From the NCBI RefSeq assembly GCF_009729095.1, contig NZ_VTGX01000002.1, forward strand, positions 1,116,001 to 1,180,000: a stretch of 64,000 bases of DNA, read 5' to 3'. Below the pieces are notes generated by a model. The model worked only from the letters and a program-made list of their open reading frames with translations, searched no databases and was not told the DNA's origin. Shown here one piece after another: positions 19,207-27,490 of the stretch. This DNA comes from Mycolicibacterium sp. CBMA 247 (GTDB taxonomy: Bacteria > Actinomycetota > Actinomycetes > Mycobacteriales > Mycobacteriaceae). Positions within the stretch are counted from its first letter, which is position 1, and the number at the start of each line of letters is the position of its first letter. Both the position numbers and the translations under genes were made by a program.

Positions 19207-20211
19207 GTGGATTTCACACCGAACCCGGAACAGCAGGCCGTCGCCGATGTGGTGACCTCTGTTCTGGAACGCGACAACACCTGGGATGCGCTGGTTTCCG
19301 GTGGTGTTGCCGCGCTGGGAGTACCGGATCGACTCGGTGGTGACGGGTTGGGCCTGCCCGAGCTGTCCACCGCGCTGACCGAGATCGGTCGGCACGGCAC
19401 TACCGGCCCGGCGCTGGCCACCCTGGGACTTGGTCTGGTGTCACTGTTCGACCTGGCCTCCGATGCCCAGCAGGACCGGTACCTGTCCGGTGTCGCCACG
19501 GGTGCGGTGCTCTCGGCCGCGCTCAACGAGCCGGGGCAGTCGCTGCCGGAGCGGCCCGCCACCAACTATGCGGACGGGAAGCTGAACGGCACCAAAACCG
19601 GTGTGCCCTACGCCGGCACGGCACAGTGGCTGGTAGTCACCGCCGACAGTGCCGTGGTGGTGGTCTCGCCCGCGGCCGACGGAGTGACGGTCACCAAGAC
19701 TCCGACCTCCAATGGTTCCGATGAATACGTGATCACGTTCGCCGACGTCGCGATTGATGCCGCCGACGTGCTCGACGGCGCGAGCGCGCACCGGGTCAAT
19801 CAGTTGGCACTGGCGGCCACCGGGGCGTTCGCGGCCGGACTGGTAGCCGGCGCCCTGCGGCTGACCGCCGACTACGTGGCCACCCGCGAGCAGTTCGGCC
19901 GTCCGTTGTCGACATTCCAGACCGTGGCCGCACAGCTGGCCGAGGTTTATATCGCCTCGCGGACAATCTCTTTGGTGTCCACCTCGGTGTCATGGCGGTT
20001 GTCCGAAGGCCTTGACGCCGACGAGGATCTGGGCATCCTGGGTTACTGGCTGACCTCGCAGGCCGCGCCGGCCATGCGGCTCTGCCATCACCTGCACGGC
20101 GGCATGGGTATGGACATCACCTACCCGATGGACCGCTACTACTCCTCGATCAAGGATCTGACCCGGCTGTTGGGCGGTCCGTCGCATCGCCTCGATTTGG
20201 TGGGAGCGTAA
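19207..20211 (+). CDS. fadE28: Acyl-CoA dehydrogenase subunit FadE28 (ChsE1)
   Basis: A 334-residue acyl-CoA dehydrogenase-fold subunit that pairs with FadE29 in an alpha2beta2 complex oxidising the three-carbon (propanoyl) side-chain CoA ester. The C-terminal domain shows YVATREQFGRPLSTFQTVAAQLAEVYI and the FAD/dimer region HHLHGGMGMDITYPMDRYY. It is shorter than usual homotetrameric dehydrogenases, as expected for this heteromeric type. GTG start at 19207 follows AAGGAGGATTCGG. Its last base overlaps the fadE29 start (TAATG). Confidence 0.95.
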   Translation: MDFTPNPEQQAVADVVTSVLERDNTWDALVSGGVAALGVPDRLGGDGLGLPELSTALTEIGRHGTTGPALATLGLGLVSLFDLASDAQQDRYLSGVATGAVLSAALNEPGQSLPERPATNYADGKLNGTKTGVPYAGTAQWLVVTADSAVVVVSPAADGVTVTKTPTSNGSDEYVITFADVAIDAADVLDGASAHRVNQLALAATGAFAAGLVAGALRLTADYVATREQFGRPLSTFQTVAAQLAEVYIASRTISLVSTSVSWRLSEGLDADEDLGILGYWLTSQAAPAMRLCHHLHGGMGMDITYPMDRYYSSIKDLTRLLGGPSHRLDLVGA

Positions 20212-21374
20212 TGTTCATCGATCTGACGCCCGAGCAGCGCGCGCTGCAGGGCGAACTGCGCGAATACTTCTCGACTCTCATCACGCCCGCCGAGGCAGAG
20301 GCGATGGCGTCCGACCGGCACAACGAGGCCTACCGTGCGGTGATCAAGCGGATGGGCAGTGACGGCAAGCTCGGTGTCGGCTGGCCCAAGGAGTACGGCG
20401 GCCTTGGCTTCGGCCCGGTCGAGCAGCAGATCTTCATCAACGAGGCCAACCGCGCAGACATCCCGTTGCCGATGGTCACGTTGCAGACCGTGGGCCCGAC
20501 CCTGCAGGCACTCGGCACCGAGGCGCAGAAGAAGAAGTTCCTCCCCGGAATTCTCTCCGGTGATGTGCATTTCGCGATCGGTTACTCCGAGCCCGACGCC
20601 GGCACCGATCTGGCATCTCTGCGCACCACCGCGGTTCGTCACGGTGACGAATACATCGTCAACGGGCAGAAGATGTGGACCACCGGCGCGCACGATGCCG
20701 ACTACATCTGGCTGGCCTGCCGTACCGACCCGACCGCTGCCAAGCACAAGGGCATCTCGATCCTGATCGTGGACACCAAGGATCCCGGCTACTCCTGGAC
20801 CCCGATCATCCTGTCCGACGGGGCGCATCACACCAACGCGACGTACTACAACGATGTGCACGTCCCGGCCGACATGCTCGTCGGCGAGGAGAACGGCGGC
20901 TGGAAGCTCATCACCACCCAGCTCAACCACGAGCGGGTCGGCCTGGGGCCTGCCGGTCGCATTGCCGGCATCTACGACCAGGTGCACAGCTGGGCATCCA
21001 AGCCCGGTCCGGATGGCGTCACACCGATCGAGCACGACGACGTGAAACGCCTGCTGGGGCAGATCAAGTCGATCTGGCGGATCAACGAGCTGCTCAACTG
21101 GCAGGTCGCAGCATCCGGTGAGACCATCGCCGTGGCCGATGCCGCGGCCACCAAGGTGTTCTCCACCGAACGGTTGCAAGAGGTCGGCCGGTTGGCCGAA
21201 GAGGTTGTCGGCAGTTACGGCAATCCCGCCGATCCGGAAACGGCCGAACTGCTGGTGTGGCTGGACAAGATGACCAAACGCAACCTGGTGATCACCTTCG
21301 GCGGTGGCGTCAACGAGGTCATGCGCGAGATGATCGCGGCGTCGGGCCTGCGGGTGCCGAGGGTGACCCGATGA
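20211..21374 (+). CDS. fadE29: Acyl-CoA dehydrogenase subunit FadE29 (ChsE2)
   Basis: The 387-residue partner of FadE28. Family motifs include GWPKEYGGLGFGPVEQQIF, the FAD-contacting FAIGYSEPDAGTDLASLRTTA and QKMWTTGAHDADYIWLACRT. The TAATG junction with fadE28 and the ATGA junction with chsH2 indicate coupled translation of the whole complex. It corresponds to Rv3543c. Confidence 0.95.
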   Translation: MFIDLTPEQRALQGELREYFSTLITPAEAEAMASDRHNEAYRAVIKRMGSDGKLGVGWPKEYGGLGFGPVEQQIFINEANRADIPLPMVTLQTVGPTLQALGTEAQKKKFLPGILSGDVHFAIGYSEPDAGTDLASLRTTAVRHGDEYIVNGQKMWTTGAHDADYIWLACRTDPTAAKHKGISILIVDTKDPGYSWTPIILSDGAHHTNATYYNDVHVPADMLVGEENGGWKLITTQLNHERVGLGPAGRIAGIYDQVHSWASKPGPDGVTPIEHDDVKRLLGQIKSIWRINELLNWQVAASGETIAVADAAATKVFSTERLQEVGRLAEEVVGSYGNPADPETAELLVWLDKMTKRNLVITFGGGVNEVMREMIAASGLRVPRVTR

Positions 21375-22336
21375 GCGATCTGCAGGCCGGGATCGACGAG
21401 ATCGTCGCCGCTGGGCGTAGCAAGCCGACCCTGAGCCGGGATCCGGTGAACCAGCCCATGATTCACCACTGGACCGACGCGATCGGCGACAAGAACCCGA
21501 TCTACGTCGACGAGGAAGCCGCCAAGGCCGCCGGGCATCCCGGCATCGTGGCCCCACCGGCCATGATCCAGGTCTGGACCATGATGGGCCTGGGCCGCAA
21601 CCGGTCGGACGACGACCCGCTGGCCCGGATCATGAAGTTGTTCGACGACGCCGGGTACGTCGGCGTGGTCGCCACCAACTGCGATCAGACCTACCACCGC
21701 TACCTGCAGCCAGGCGAACGGGTCAGCATCAGCGCCGAGGTCACCGATGTGGTGGGCCCGAAGCAGACTGCGCTGGGCGAGGGCTACTTCGTCAACCAGA
21801 AGATCCGGTGGCATGTCGGTGACGAGGAAGTCGCCGACATGGACTGGCGGATCATGAAATTCCTGCCGGCCAACAAGCAGGGCAAGGAAGCGGCTGAAAC
21901 CGGTTCGATCCCAGCCGATCTGGACCCCGACAAGCTGATGCGTCCGTCGTCGTCGCGGGATACCCAGTTCTTCTGGGACGGCGTCAGCGCCCACGAACTG
22001 CGGATCCAGAAGCGGCCCGACGGCTCGCTTCAGCACCCGCCGGTGCCCGCCATCTGGCAGGACAAAGAGGCCGCTATCGACTACGTGGTCTCATCCGGCC
22101 GGGGCACGGTGTTCAGCTACGTCGTGCACCACGCACCGAAGGTGCCCGGCCGCAGCCTGCCGTTCGTCATCGCGCTCGTCGAGCTCGAGGAGGGCGTGCG
22201 GATGCTCGGTGAGCTGCGCGGCGTCGAGCACGACGACGTGAAGATCGGAATGCCGGTCCAGGCAACGTTTATCGACTTCCCGGACAGTGACGTCAGTCCG
22301 GCGTGGACCCTGTACGCGTGGGAGGCCGCAAAGTGA
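21371..22336 (+). CDS. chsH2: ChsH2: MaoC-like enoyl-CoA hydratase with C-terminal DUF35 domain
   Basis: A 321-residue two-domain protein. The N-terminal MaoC/hot-dog half contains HHWTDAIGDKNPIYVDEEAAKAAGHPGIVAPPAM, and the C-terminal part (from GTVFSYVVHHAPKVPG) is an OB-fold DUF35 domain. In M. tuberculosis ChsH1-ChsH2 hydrates the FadE28/29 product, and the DUF35 domain recruits the aldolase Ltp2. ATG at 21371 overlaps the fadE29 stop (ATGA). The frame is open 38 codons further upstream inside fadE29, but that extension is not real. Confidence 0.95.
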   Translation: MSDLQAGIDEIVAAGRSKPTLSRDPVNQPMIHHWTDAIGDKNPIYVDEEAAKAAGHPGIVAPPAMIQVWTMMGLGRNRSDDDPLARIMKLFDDAGYVGVVATNCDQTYHRYLQPGERVSISAEVTDVVGPKQTALGEGYFVNQKIRWHVGDEEVADMDWRIMKFLPANKQGKEAAETGSIPADLDPDKLMRPSSSRDTQFFWDGVSAHELRIQKRPDGSLQHPPVPAIWQDKEAAIDYVVSSGRGTVFSYVVHHAPKVPGRSLPFVIALVELEEGVRMLGELRGVEHDDVKIGMPVQATFIDFPDSDVSPAWTLYAWEAAK

Positions 22337-22740
22337 CTGCCACTGTGAGTACGACCGTGGGCACCAAGCTGCCCGAGCTCTCGATCTACGGTGACCCGAC
22401 TTTCATCGTGTCCACGGCCATCGCCACCCGCGACTACCAGGACGTGCACCACGATCGGGACCTGGCGCAGGCCAAGGGATCCAAGGACATTTTCGTCAAC
22501 ATCCTGACCGACACCGGTCTGGTGGGCCGTTACGTCACCGACTGGGCCGGCCCGAACGCCATCATCAAGTCGATCAAACTGCGTCTCGGTGTGCCGTGGT
22601 ATGCCTACGACACCATCACCTTCCGTGGTGAGGTCACCGCGGTCGACGGCGACCTGGTGACGCTGAAAGTGGTGGGCAGCAACAGCCTTGGCGATCACGT
22701 CATCGCCACCTCAACGCTGACCATGGGAGCCGCACAGTGA
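22333..22740 (+). CDS. chsH1: ChsH1: MaoC-like enoyl-CoA hydratase subunit
   Basis: A 135-residue hot-dog protein carrying DYQDVHHDRDLAQAKGSKDIFVNILTDTGLVGRYVTDW, the hydratase segment with the conserved Asp and His. It supplies the catalytic half of the ChsH1-ChsH2 complex. GTG at 22333 overlaps the chsH2 stop (GTGA), and its own stop overlaps the ltp2 GTG in the same way. Confidence 0.95.
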   Translation: MTATVSTTVGTKLPELSIYGDPTFIVSTAIATRDYQDVHHDRDLAQAKGSKDIFVNILTDTGLVGRYVTDWAGPNAIIKSIKLRLGVPWYAYDTITFRGEVTAVDGDLVTLKVVGSNSLGDHVIATSTLTMGAAQ

Positions 22741-23897
22741 GCATCTCCGGTAAGGCGGCCATCGCCGGCATCGGCGCCACCGACTTCTCCAAGAACTCCG
22801 GTCGCAGTGAGCTGCGGTTGGCCGCCGAGGCGGTCACTGACGCGTTGAACGATGCGGGCTTGTCGCCCTCGGACGTCGACGGTCTGGTGACCTTCACGAT
22901 GGACTCCAACCTGGAGACCGCCGTGGCGCGGTCCACCGGGATCGGGGATCTGAAGTTCTTCAGCCAGATCGGCTATGGCGGCGGTGCCGCGGCCGCGACG
23001 GTCCAGCAGGCCGCGCTCGCGGTCGCGACCGGTGTGGCCGAGGTGGTCGTCGCTTACCGGGCCTTTAACGAGCGCTCGGAGTTCCGGTTTGGCCAGGTGA
23101 TGACCGGCCTGACCATCAACGCCGATTCGCGCGGGGTGGAGTACAGCTGGTCCTACCCGCACGGGCTCAGCACCCCGGCCGCCTCGGTGGCGATGATCGC
23201 CCAGCGCTACATGCATGAATACGGCGCCACGAGTGCGGATTTCGGTGCGGTATCGGTGGCCGATCGCAAGCACGCCGCGAACAACCCGAAGGCACACTTC
23301 TACGGCAAGCCGATCACCATCGAGGATCACCAGAATTCCCGATGGATCGCCGAGCCGCTACGCCTGCTGGACTGCTGCCAGGAGACCGACGGCGGCGTGG
23401 CCATCGTGGTCACCACCCCCGAGCGGGCCAAGGATCTCAAGCACCGGCCGGCGATCATCGAGGCCGCGGCCCAGGGTGCAGGTGCGGATCAGTTCACCAT
23501 GTACTCGTACTACCGCGACGAGCTGGGGCTGCCCGAGATGGGTCTGGTCGGACGTCAGCTCTGGCAGCAGAGCGGTCTGTCGCCCGCCGACATCCAGACG
23601 GCGATCCTCTACGACCACTTCACCCCGTACACGCTGATCCAGCTCGAGGAGCTCGGTTTCTGCGGCAAGGGCGAGGCCAAGGACTTCATTGCTGGTGGCG
23701 CCATCGAGATCGGCGGTCGGCTGCCGATCAACACGCACGGTGGTCAGCTCGGCGAGGCCTACATCCACGGCATGAACGGCATTGCCGAAGGCGTGCGCCA
23801 ATTGCGGGGGACCTCGGTCAACCAGGTCGACAACGTTGAGCACGTGTTGGTCACCGCGGGCACCGGTGTGCCGACGTCCGGATTGATCCTCGGATAA
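22737..23897 (+). CDS. ltp2: Ltp2, thiolase-like retro-aldolase
   Basis: Ltp2 (386 residues) has the SCP2-thiolase fold and cleaves the last side-chain carbons as propionyl-CoA, leaving a 17-keto steroid. It begins SISGKAAIAGIGATDFSKNSG and ends with DNVEHVLVTAGTGVPTSGLILG, typical of the thiolase-like lipid-transfer protein family. GTG start overlaps the chsH1 stop. It is the last gene of the igr operon; no clear terminator follows before the next gene 75 bases on. Confidence 0.95.
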   Translation: MSISGKAAIAGIGATDFSKNSGRSELRLAAEAVTDALNDAGLSPSDVDGLVTFTMDSNLETAVARSTGIGDLKFFSQIGYGGGAAAATVQQAALAVATGVAEVVVAYRAFNERSEFRFGQVMTGLTINADSRGVEYSWSYPHGLSTPAASVAMIAQRYMHEYGATSADFGAVSVADRKHAANNPKAHFYGKPITIEDHQNSRWIAEPLRLLDCCQETDGGVAIVVTTPERAKDLKHRPAIIEAAAQGAGADQFTMYSYYRDELGLPEMGLVGRQLWQQSGLSPADIQTAILYDHFTPYTLIQLEELGFCGKGEAKDFIAGGAIEIGGRLPINTHGGQLGEAYIHGMNGIAEGVRQLRGTSVNQVDNVEHVLVTAGTGVPTSGLILG

Positions 23898-23972
23898 AGG
23901 TGCATCGCCACCCCCGACTGGCACGGTAATGTTTGCTCCGGTTGTGCATCACGCGTAGAAGGGGGCCGCGGT

Positions 23973-25082
23973 ATGGGGATGCAGCGCGACAGTAGCCCGT
24001 ACGGTTCGCAGACGTTGCAGGGGCCGGGTTGGCCGAACGTCGACGAGGAGCAGCTGACCGCGGCGGCGGCGTCTTATCAGAAGATCGCTGCCAAGATCAG
24101 TGGCACCGTCGTCCCGCAACAGACCAACCAGCTTTCGAAGCTGCAGGGTTCGTGGGAAGGCGGCGCGTCGCTGGCCGCATCGGGCGAGGCGACCACGATG
24201 ATCGGCGGACACGAGGCCAATGGGCTACAGGCGCAGGCCATCTCCACTGCGTTGACGAAGATGGCAGCGTCGGTGGTGCAGACCAAGACCATCGTCAATG
24301 CGGCCGCCCAAGAGGTCCAGCATGAGGTGGAGATGATCCAGGCCGCGGGGTCGTTCTTCGGCAATGCGCAGCAGCTGATCGAGAGCCGGGTCAAGGCGGG
24401 TTTGGCGCAGAACACCGCGACGGTCTCGGCTGCCTCCGCGGAAATGGCGGACAGCCTCAGCACGGTGGCCAACCTTCCGCAGATCGGCACCCCGCCGACG
24501 GCCCAGGCGCAGCAGGCCGCCCAAAAGGGCGCCGATTCGATGATGCAGCTGATCAGCCAGCTTCCACAGATGCTGGGCCAGATCCCGCAGATGGCCGGCC
24601 AGATTCCTCAGCAGCTCTCCCAACCGCTACAGCAGTTGTCGCAGCCCCTGCAGCAGCTGACCTCGATGTTGGGTTCGGGCGGCAAGGGCACCGGCGGTGG
24701 GCCCAGCCCGTTCTCGGCGTTCTCGAACCACCCGGCCGCCGGCGGCTCGGGTCCGAGCAGTGGTGCGGGCATGGTCAAGGCCGCGGGTCTGCCCGGGGGC
24801 TCCGGTGGCGGCAGCCCACAGACGCCCTTGCTGGCGAAGATGGTGGGCGGTGGCAGTACCTCACCGGTCTCGGTCAACCCCGGCGCCAGCGCCGCTGTGG
24901 TCGGCGGTGTCGCCCCGGTGGCGGCCGCCAACGCGACGGGCGGCGGCATGGGCGGCGGCATGGGCATGATGGGCGGCGGCCAACGTGCCGGTGGTGGCGG
25001 GGGTACCGCGACCGGTTTGGCCGTACCGGCTCCGTTGGAACACGACACGGGCGATGGCGATGATGACTATGACGATTGGTGA
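23973..25082 (+). CDS. Putative type VII secretion substrate, WxG-containing (Esp/PPE-like)
   Basis: A 369-residue protein. Residues 24-175 are predicted helical and contain a WxG turn (W61-E-G) between two helices, as in WXG100/PPE/Esp substrates. The remainder is rich in Gly, Pro, Gln and Met (IPQQLSQPLQQL, then GGGMGGGMGMMGGGQ), and the C-terminus is acidic (DTGDGDDDYDDW). No signal peptide is seen. ATG at 23973 follows GAAGGGGG. It forms a pair with the next gene (27-base gap), where the YxxxD signal resides. In M. tuberculosis the position after ltp2 is taken by PPE63. Exact family assignment is uncertain. Confidence 0.65.
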   Translation: MGMQRDSSPYGSQTLQGPGWPNVDEEQLTAAAASYQKIAAKISGTVVPQQTNQLSKLQGSWEGGASLAASGEATTMIGGHEANGLQAQAISTALTKMAASVVQTKTIVNAAAQEVQHEVEMIQAAGSFFGNAQQLIESRVKAGLAQNTATVSAASAEMADSLSTVANLPQIGTPPTAQAQQAAQKGADSMMQLISQLPQMLGQIPQMAGQIPQQLSQPLQQLSQPLQQLTSMLGSGGKGTGGGPSPFSAFSNHPAAGGSGPSSGAGMVKAAGLPGGSGGGSPQTPLLAKMVGGGSTSPVSVNPGASAAVVGGVAPVAAANATGGGMGGGMGMMGGGQRAGGGGGTATGLAVPAPLEHDTGDGDDDYDDW

Positions 25083-25109
25083 TCCGTCTCGACGAGAAGG
25101 GGGTAACCG

Positions 25110-25910
25110 GTGACGACTGATCCGGTGAGTTTGACTGGTCCGCTCGGCTGGGACGCCGCGTCGTTGAACATGCCCGAGATGCCGCCGATTCAGCCCGGTG
25201 AGGATGCGATGAGCATGACCATCGCCGGCATCGTCCCTACCCTGGCGGCCTCGCTGGCCACCAATGTGACGGCGTTGTCGGCCAAGGAAAACATGTTCAA
25301 CGCCAAGCTCTCCGATGCTCAGAGCGCCTACGAGAAAGCCGACGACTCCGGTGGTCAAGGCGTCGGCCAGCTCAGCCAGATGATGGGGCAGATGGGGCAG
25401 ATGGGCCAGATGGCCAGTGCTCCCGCCCAGATGGCGGGCCAGATGGGTGGTCAGTTCGGCTCGTTGATGGAGCCGTTGATGAAGGCCATGGAGGGCGCCA
25501 AGGGCGGCGGTTCGGAGAACGGCGGTGCACCGGGTGCCGGCCAGCCCGGCGGCCCGGGTGGTCCCGGTGGCCCGAACCCGCAACAGCAGCAGGACGAACG
25601 TGAAGCCAAGCTCAACGATCGGGACAAGCAGCAGAACGATCGCGAGACAGCGCAGAACGACCGCGATGCTGTCCAGGATCGGCGCGACGCGGGCCTGGAT
25701 GCGCGCGAGTCCCAGATGAACGACCGCTCCGGTGGGGCTGCGTCGGCGGCTCCGCATTCGGCGCCTCCGGCCTCGTCGGCTCCGCCCGCTGCGGCCGCAC
25801 CGCCTGCTTCGGGACCCGCCCCGAGCGAGCCGGCTCCCGGCCCGGTTCCGGTGGCACCGCACGAGACTCCGCGTCATTCCAGCGGAGACGATCTCTGGAA
25901 GCGGATGTGA
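25110..25910 (+). CDS. Putative type VII secretion partner with YxxxD signal and DR-rich repeats
   Basis: A 266-residue protein whose first 80 residues form a helical segment ending in Y74-E-K-A-D78, which fits the YxxxD/E secretion signal of mycobacterial ESX substrates. It continues with Met/Gln repeats (MMGQMGQMGQM), then a charged stretch at about residues 167-210 built of NDRD/NDRE-like units, and ends in a Pro/Ala-rich tail. GTG at 25110 follows AGAAGGGGG. With the WxG protein upstream it has the two-gene layout of Esp pairs (such as EspE/EspF). The secretion claim is inference. Confidence 0.65.
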   Translation: MTTDPVSLTGPLGWDAASLNMPEMPPIQPGEDAMSMTIAGIVPTLAASLATNVTALSAKENMFNAKLSDAQSAYEKADDSGGQGVGQLSQMMGQMGQMGQMASAPAQMAGQMGGQFGSLMEPLMKAMEGAKGGGSENGGAPGAGQPGGPGGPGGPNPQQQQDEREAKLNDRDKQQNDRETAQNDRDAVQDRRDAGLDARESQMNDRSGGAASAAPHSAPPASSAPPAAAAPPASGPAPSEPAPGPVPVAPHETPRHSSGDDLWKRM

Positions 25911-26439
25911 TTCGCCGGCCCGAAGGGCGCCGTGACGCACCAGCAAATTTTTGTCCGTTGACTCGTTACAGTTGAGGTCATTGCTAGTTCTACATGCCAC
26001 GGAGATTTTCGGTTCTTGTGGCATGTCGACCGGTTCCGGGCTCAGCCCCTTCGCGGCGCATCCCCAGGTCGGCGGCTGTCCCGAACCGAGGCTGGAAACG
26101 GACTTTAGGTATGAAAAGGCGCGCCAGAGCTGACTAATCGTATGCGGAACTCGCGTTAGCAGGGTCGATGCGTTCATGGGTTTCACATTGCCTGCTGTGG
26201 GTAGTCATGCTGGTTTTTTCCATCTCAATCTTTGCCGCGGATGGCTGTCTGAAACGGTTGACCCTTAAAGTGGCAAATGCATACCATCGGCGCAACTCTG
26301 GGACACAAGTGCTAGACGTGAGCTTCTCCGGGGGAAGGACCGTGGACTATGCGATCGATTTGGCGAGCGACGGGACCGACCACGGCACCTCTTTGGGCGG
26401 TGTGCACGTCCATGGCGTGCGATTGAACGGCCCACCGCG
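25911..26439. other. Intergenic region at the left edge of the accessory island
   Basis: About 530 bases without a convincing gene. Base composition is visibly lower in GC than the flanks. One 98-codon frame (26168-26464) begins with a hydrophobic stretch, but it has no Shine-Dalgarno or recognisable domain. The promoter of the LuxR-type regulator should lie here. No transposase or att repeat was seen. Confidence 0.5.
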
Positions 26440-27357
26440 ATGGACGAGATTGCAGTTGATCTGACAACTTCGATGCCTCCGGGTGCTGTGGCGTTGACGA
26501 TTGATGAAGAGCCCGTAGTGCGAGGGATCGCTGACCAGCCTGAGTCGATGTGCGGTCCCGTGCACGGTAACGGTCACCATTCGATACGAACGCCAATGTT
26601 CCCGACGCCGCGCGACGGGCTACATGAGTGGGAACGTCCGCCGACCGTCGGCGGACGGCTGGACCCATACAGCGAGATGGCCGATGGGCTCGGTCTGCTC
26701 CGCGACGCGAGAGTCCTCATCGTCGATGACTGCACGTTGTACCGCGATTATCTTGTCGCAGTCTTTGTGTCGCACGGCGCGGTGTCGCCCGGGGTTGCCT
26801 GGGATGTGCCCTCCCTGATCGCGGCATTCGAGGCAAGGCTGCCCCGTGTCGTTGTGCTGAACATGGGGACTCGTGATTGCGCGATCCTGCTGCGGCGCGC
26901 GCTGAGCTTGGGGCCGCACGTCCGAGTGGTCGTTCTGGGTGTCTCCGAGGACGACGAATCTGAGATTGTCGCGTGTGCCGAGGCCGGGGTGGCCGGATAT
27001 CATCTGCGCACCGAAACGCTTCAGGACCTGCTCGCCTTGATACACAAGGTTGCTGCAGGGGAATCGCTGTGTTCGCCGCGGGTCTCGGCGATCCTGCTTC
27101 GGCGATTGTCGGTGCTGGCATCCCAGCGACAACCGGCCGCGAAGGAACTAGTCCTCACGGCCCGGGAGATCCAGATCTTGAGGATGTTGGAACTGGGACT
27201 TGCGAATCGGGAGATTGCCGACGAACTGTGCATCGCGGTCCATACCGTGAAGAATCACGTCCACAGCTTGCTTACCAAGCTCGGTGTCAGCACTCGCGCA
27301 CAGGCAGCGGCGGTGGCTCGGACCATCCTGGCCGCCGACGATCTCCCAGAGATCTAG
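26440..27357 (+). CDS. LuxR/NarL-type regulator with degenerate receiver domain
   Basis: A 305-residue protein. Residues 1-88 are unassigned, 89-210 form a receiver-like domain (ARVLIVDDCTLYRDYLVAVF) and 240-295 a LuxR helix-turn-helix (LTAREIQILRMLELGLANREIADELCIAVHTVKNHV). The receiver lacks the usual phosphorylation chemistry. The acceptor Asp is Asn (VVVLNMG), the conserved Thr/Ser is Gly (VVVLGVS) and the Lys is Arg (GYHLRTE). It should therefore act without phosphorylation. The start is uncertain because none of the upstream ATGs has a good Shine-Dalgarno; the ATG near 26674 (MADGLG) would remove most of the leader. It lies directly upstream of the GlmS-like gene and probably controls the island. 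Confidence 0.8.
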   Translation: MDEIAVDLTTSMPPGAVALTIDEEPVVRGIADQPESMCGPVHGNGHHSIRTPMFPTPRDGLHEWERPPTVGGRLDPYSEMADGLGLLRDARVLIVDDCTLYRDYLVAVFVSHGAVSPGVAWDVPSLIAAFEARLPRVVVLNMGTRDCAILLRRALSLGPHVRVVVLGVSEDDESEIVACAEAGVAGYHLRTETLQDLLALIHKVAAGESLCSPRVSAILLRRLSVLASQRQPAAKELVLTAREIQILRMLELGLANREIADELCIAVHTVKNHVHSLLTKLGVSTRAQAAAVARTILAADDLPEI

Positions 27358-27490
27358 TCCTGGATTCAGTCCGAAATTCGCTCTCTTGGTCCATGTACCA
27401 ACGGCTTTCGGGCCTCAATAGTGAAGTCATGTTTTCGGGGGTTAGCTCAGAGCTATGCGATGGCGTCGCTGGTAAGCGGGGAATCGGCTG

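Noticed and set aside
20139..21557. A 472-codon minus-strand frame over fadE29
   Set aside because: It is antisense to a well-conserved gene and has low-complexity Arg/Gly/Val composition typical of shadow frames.
24861..26186. A 441-codon minus-strand frame opposite the secretion-pair genes
   Set aside because: The repetitive Gly/Gln/Met-rich coding of the plus strand makes long antisense frames by chance; no signal or domain seen.
25911..26439. An integration site at the left edge of the island
   Set aside because: I looked for a tRNA end, integrase or matching direct repeat near 49992-50093 and found none.
26168..26464. A 98-codon plus-strand frame with a hydrophobic start upstream of the LuxR-type gene
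   Set aside because: No Shine-Dalgarno and no family. It overlaps the possible start of the regulator. It could be real but cannot be supported.
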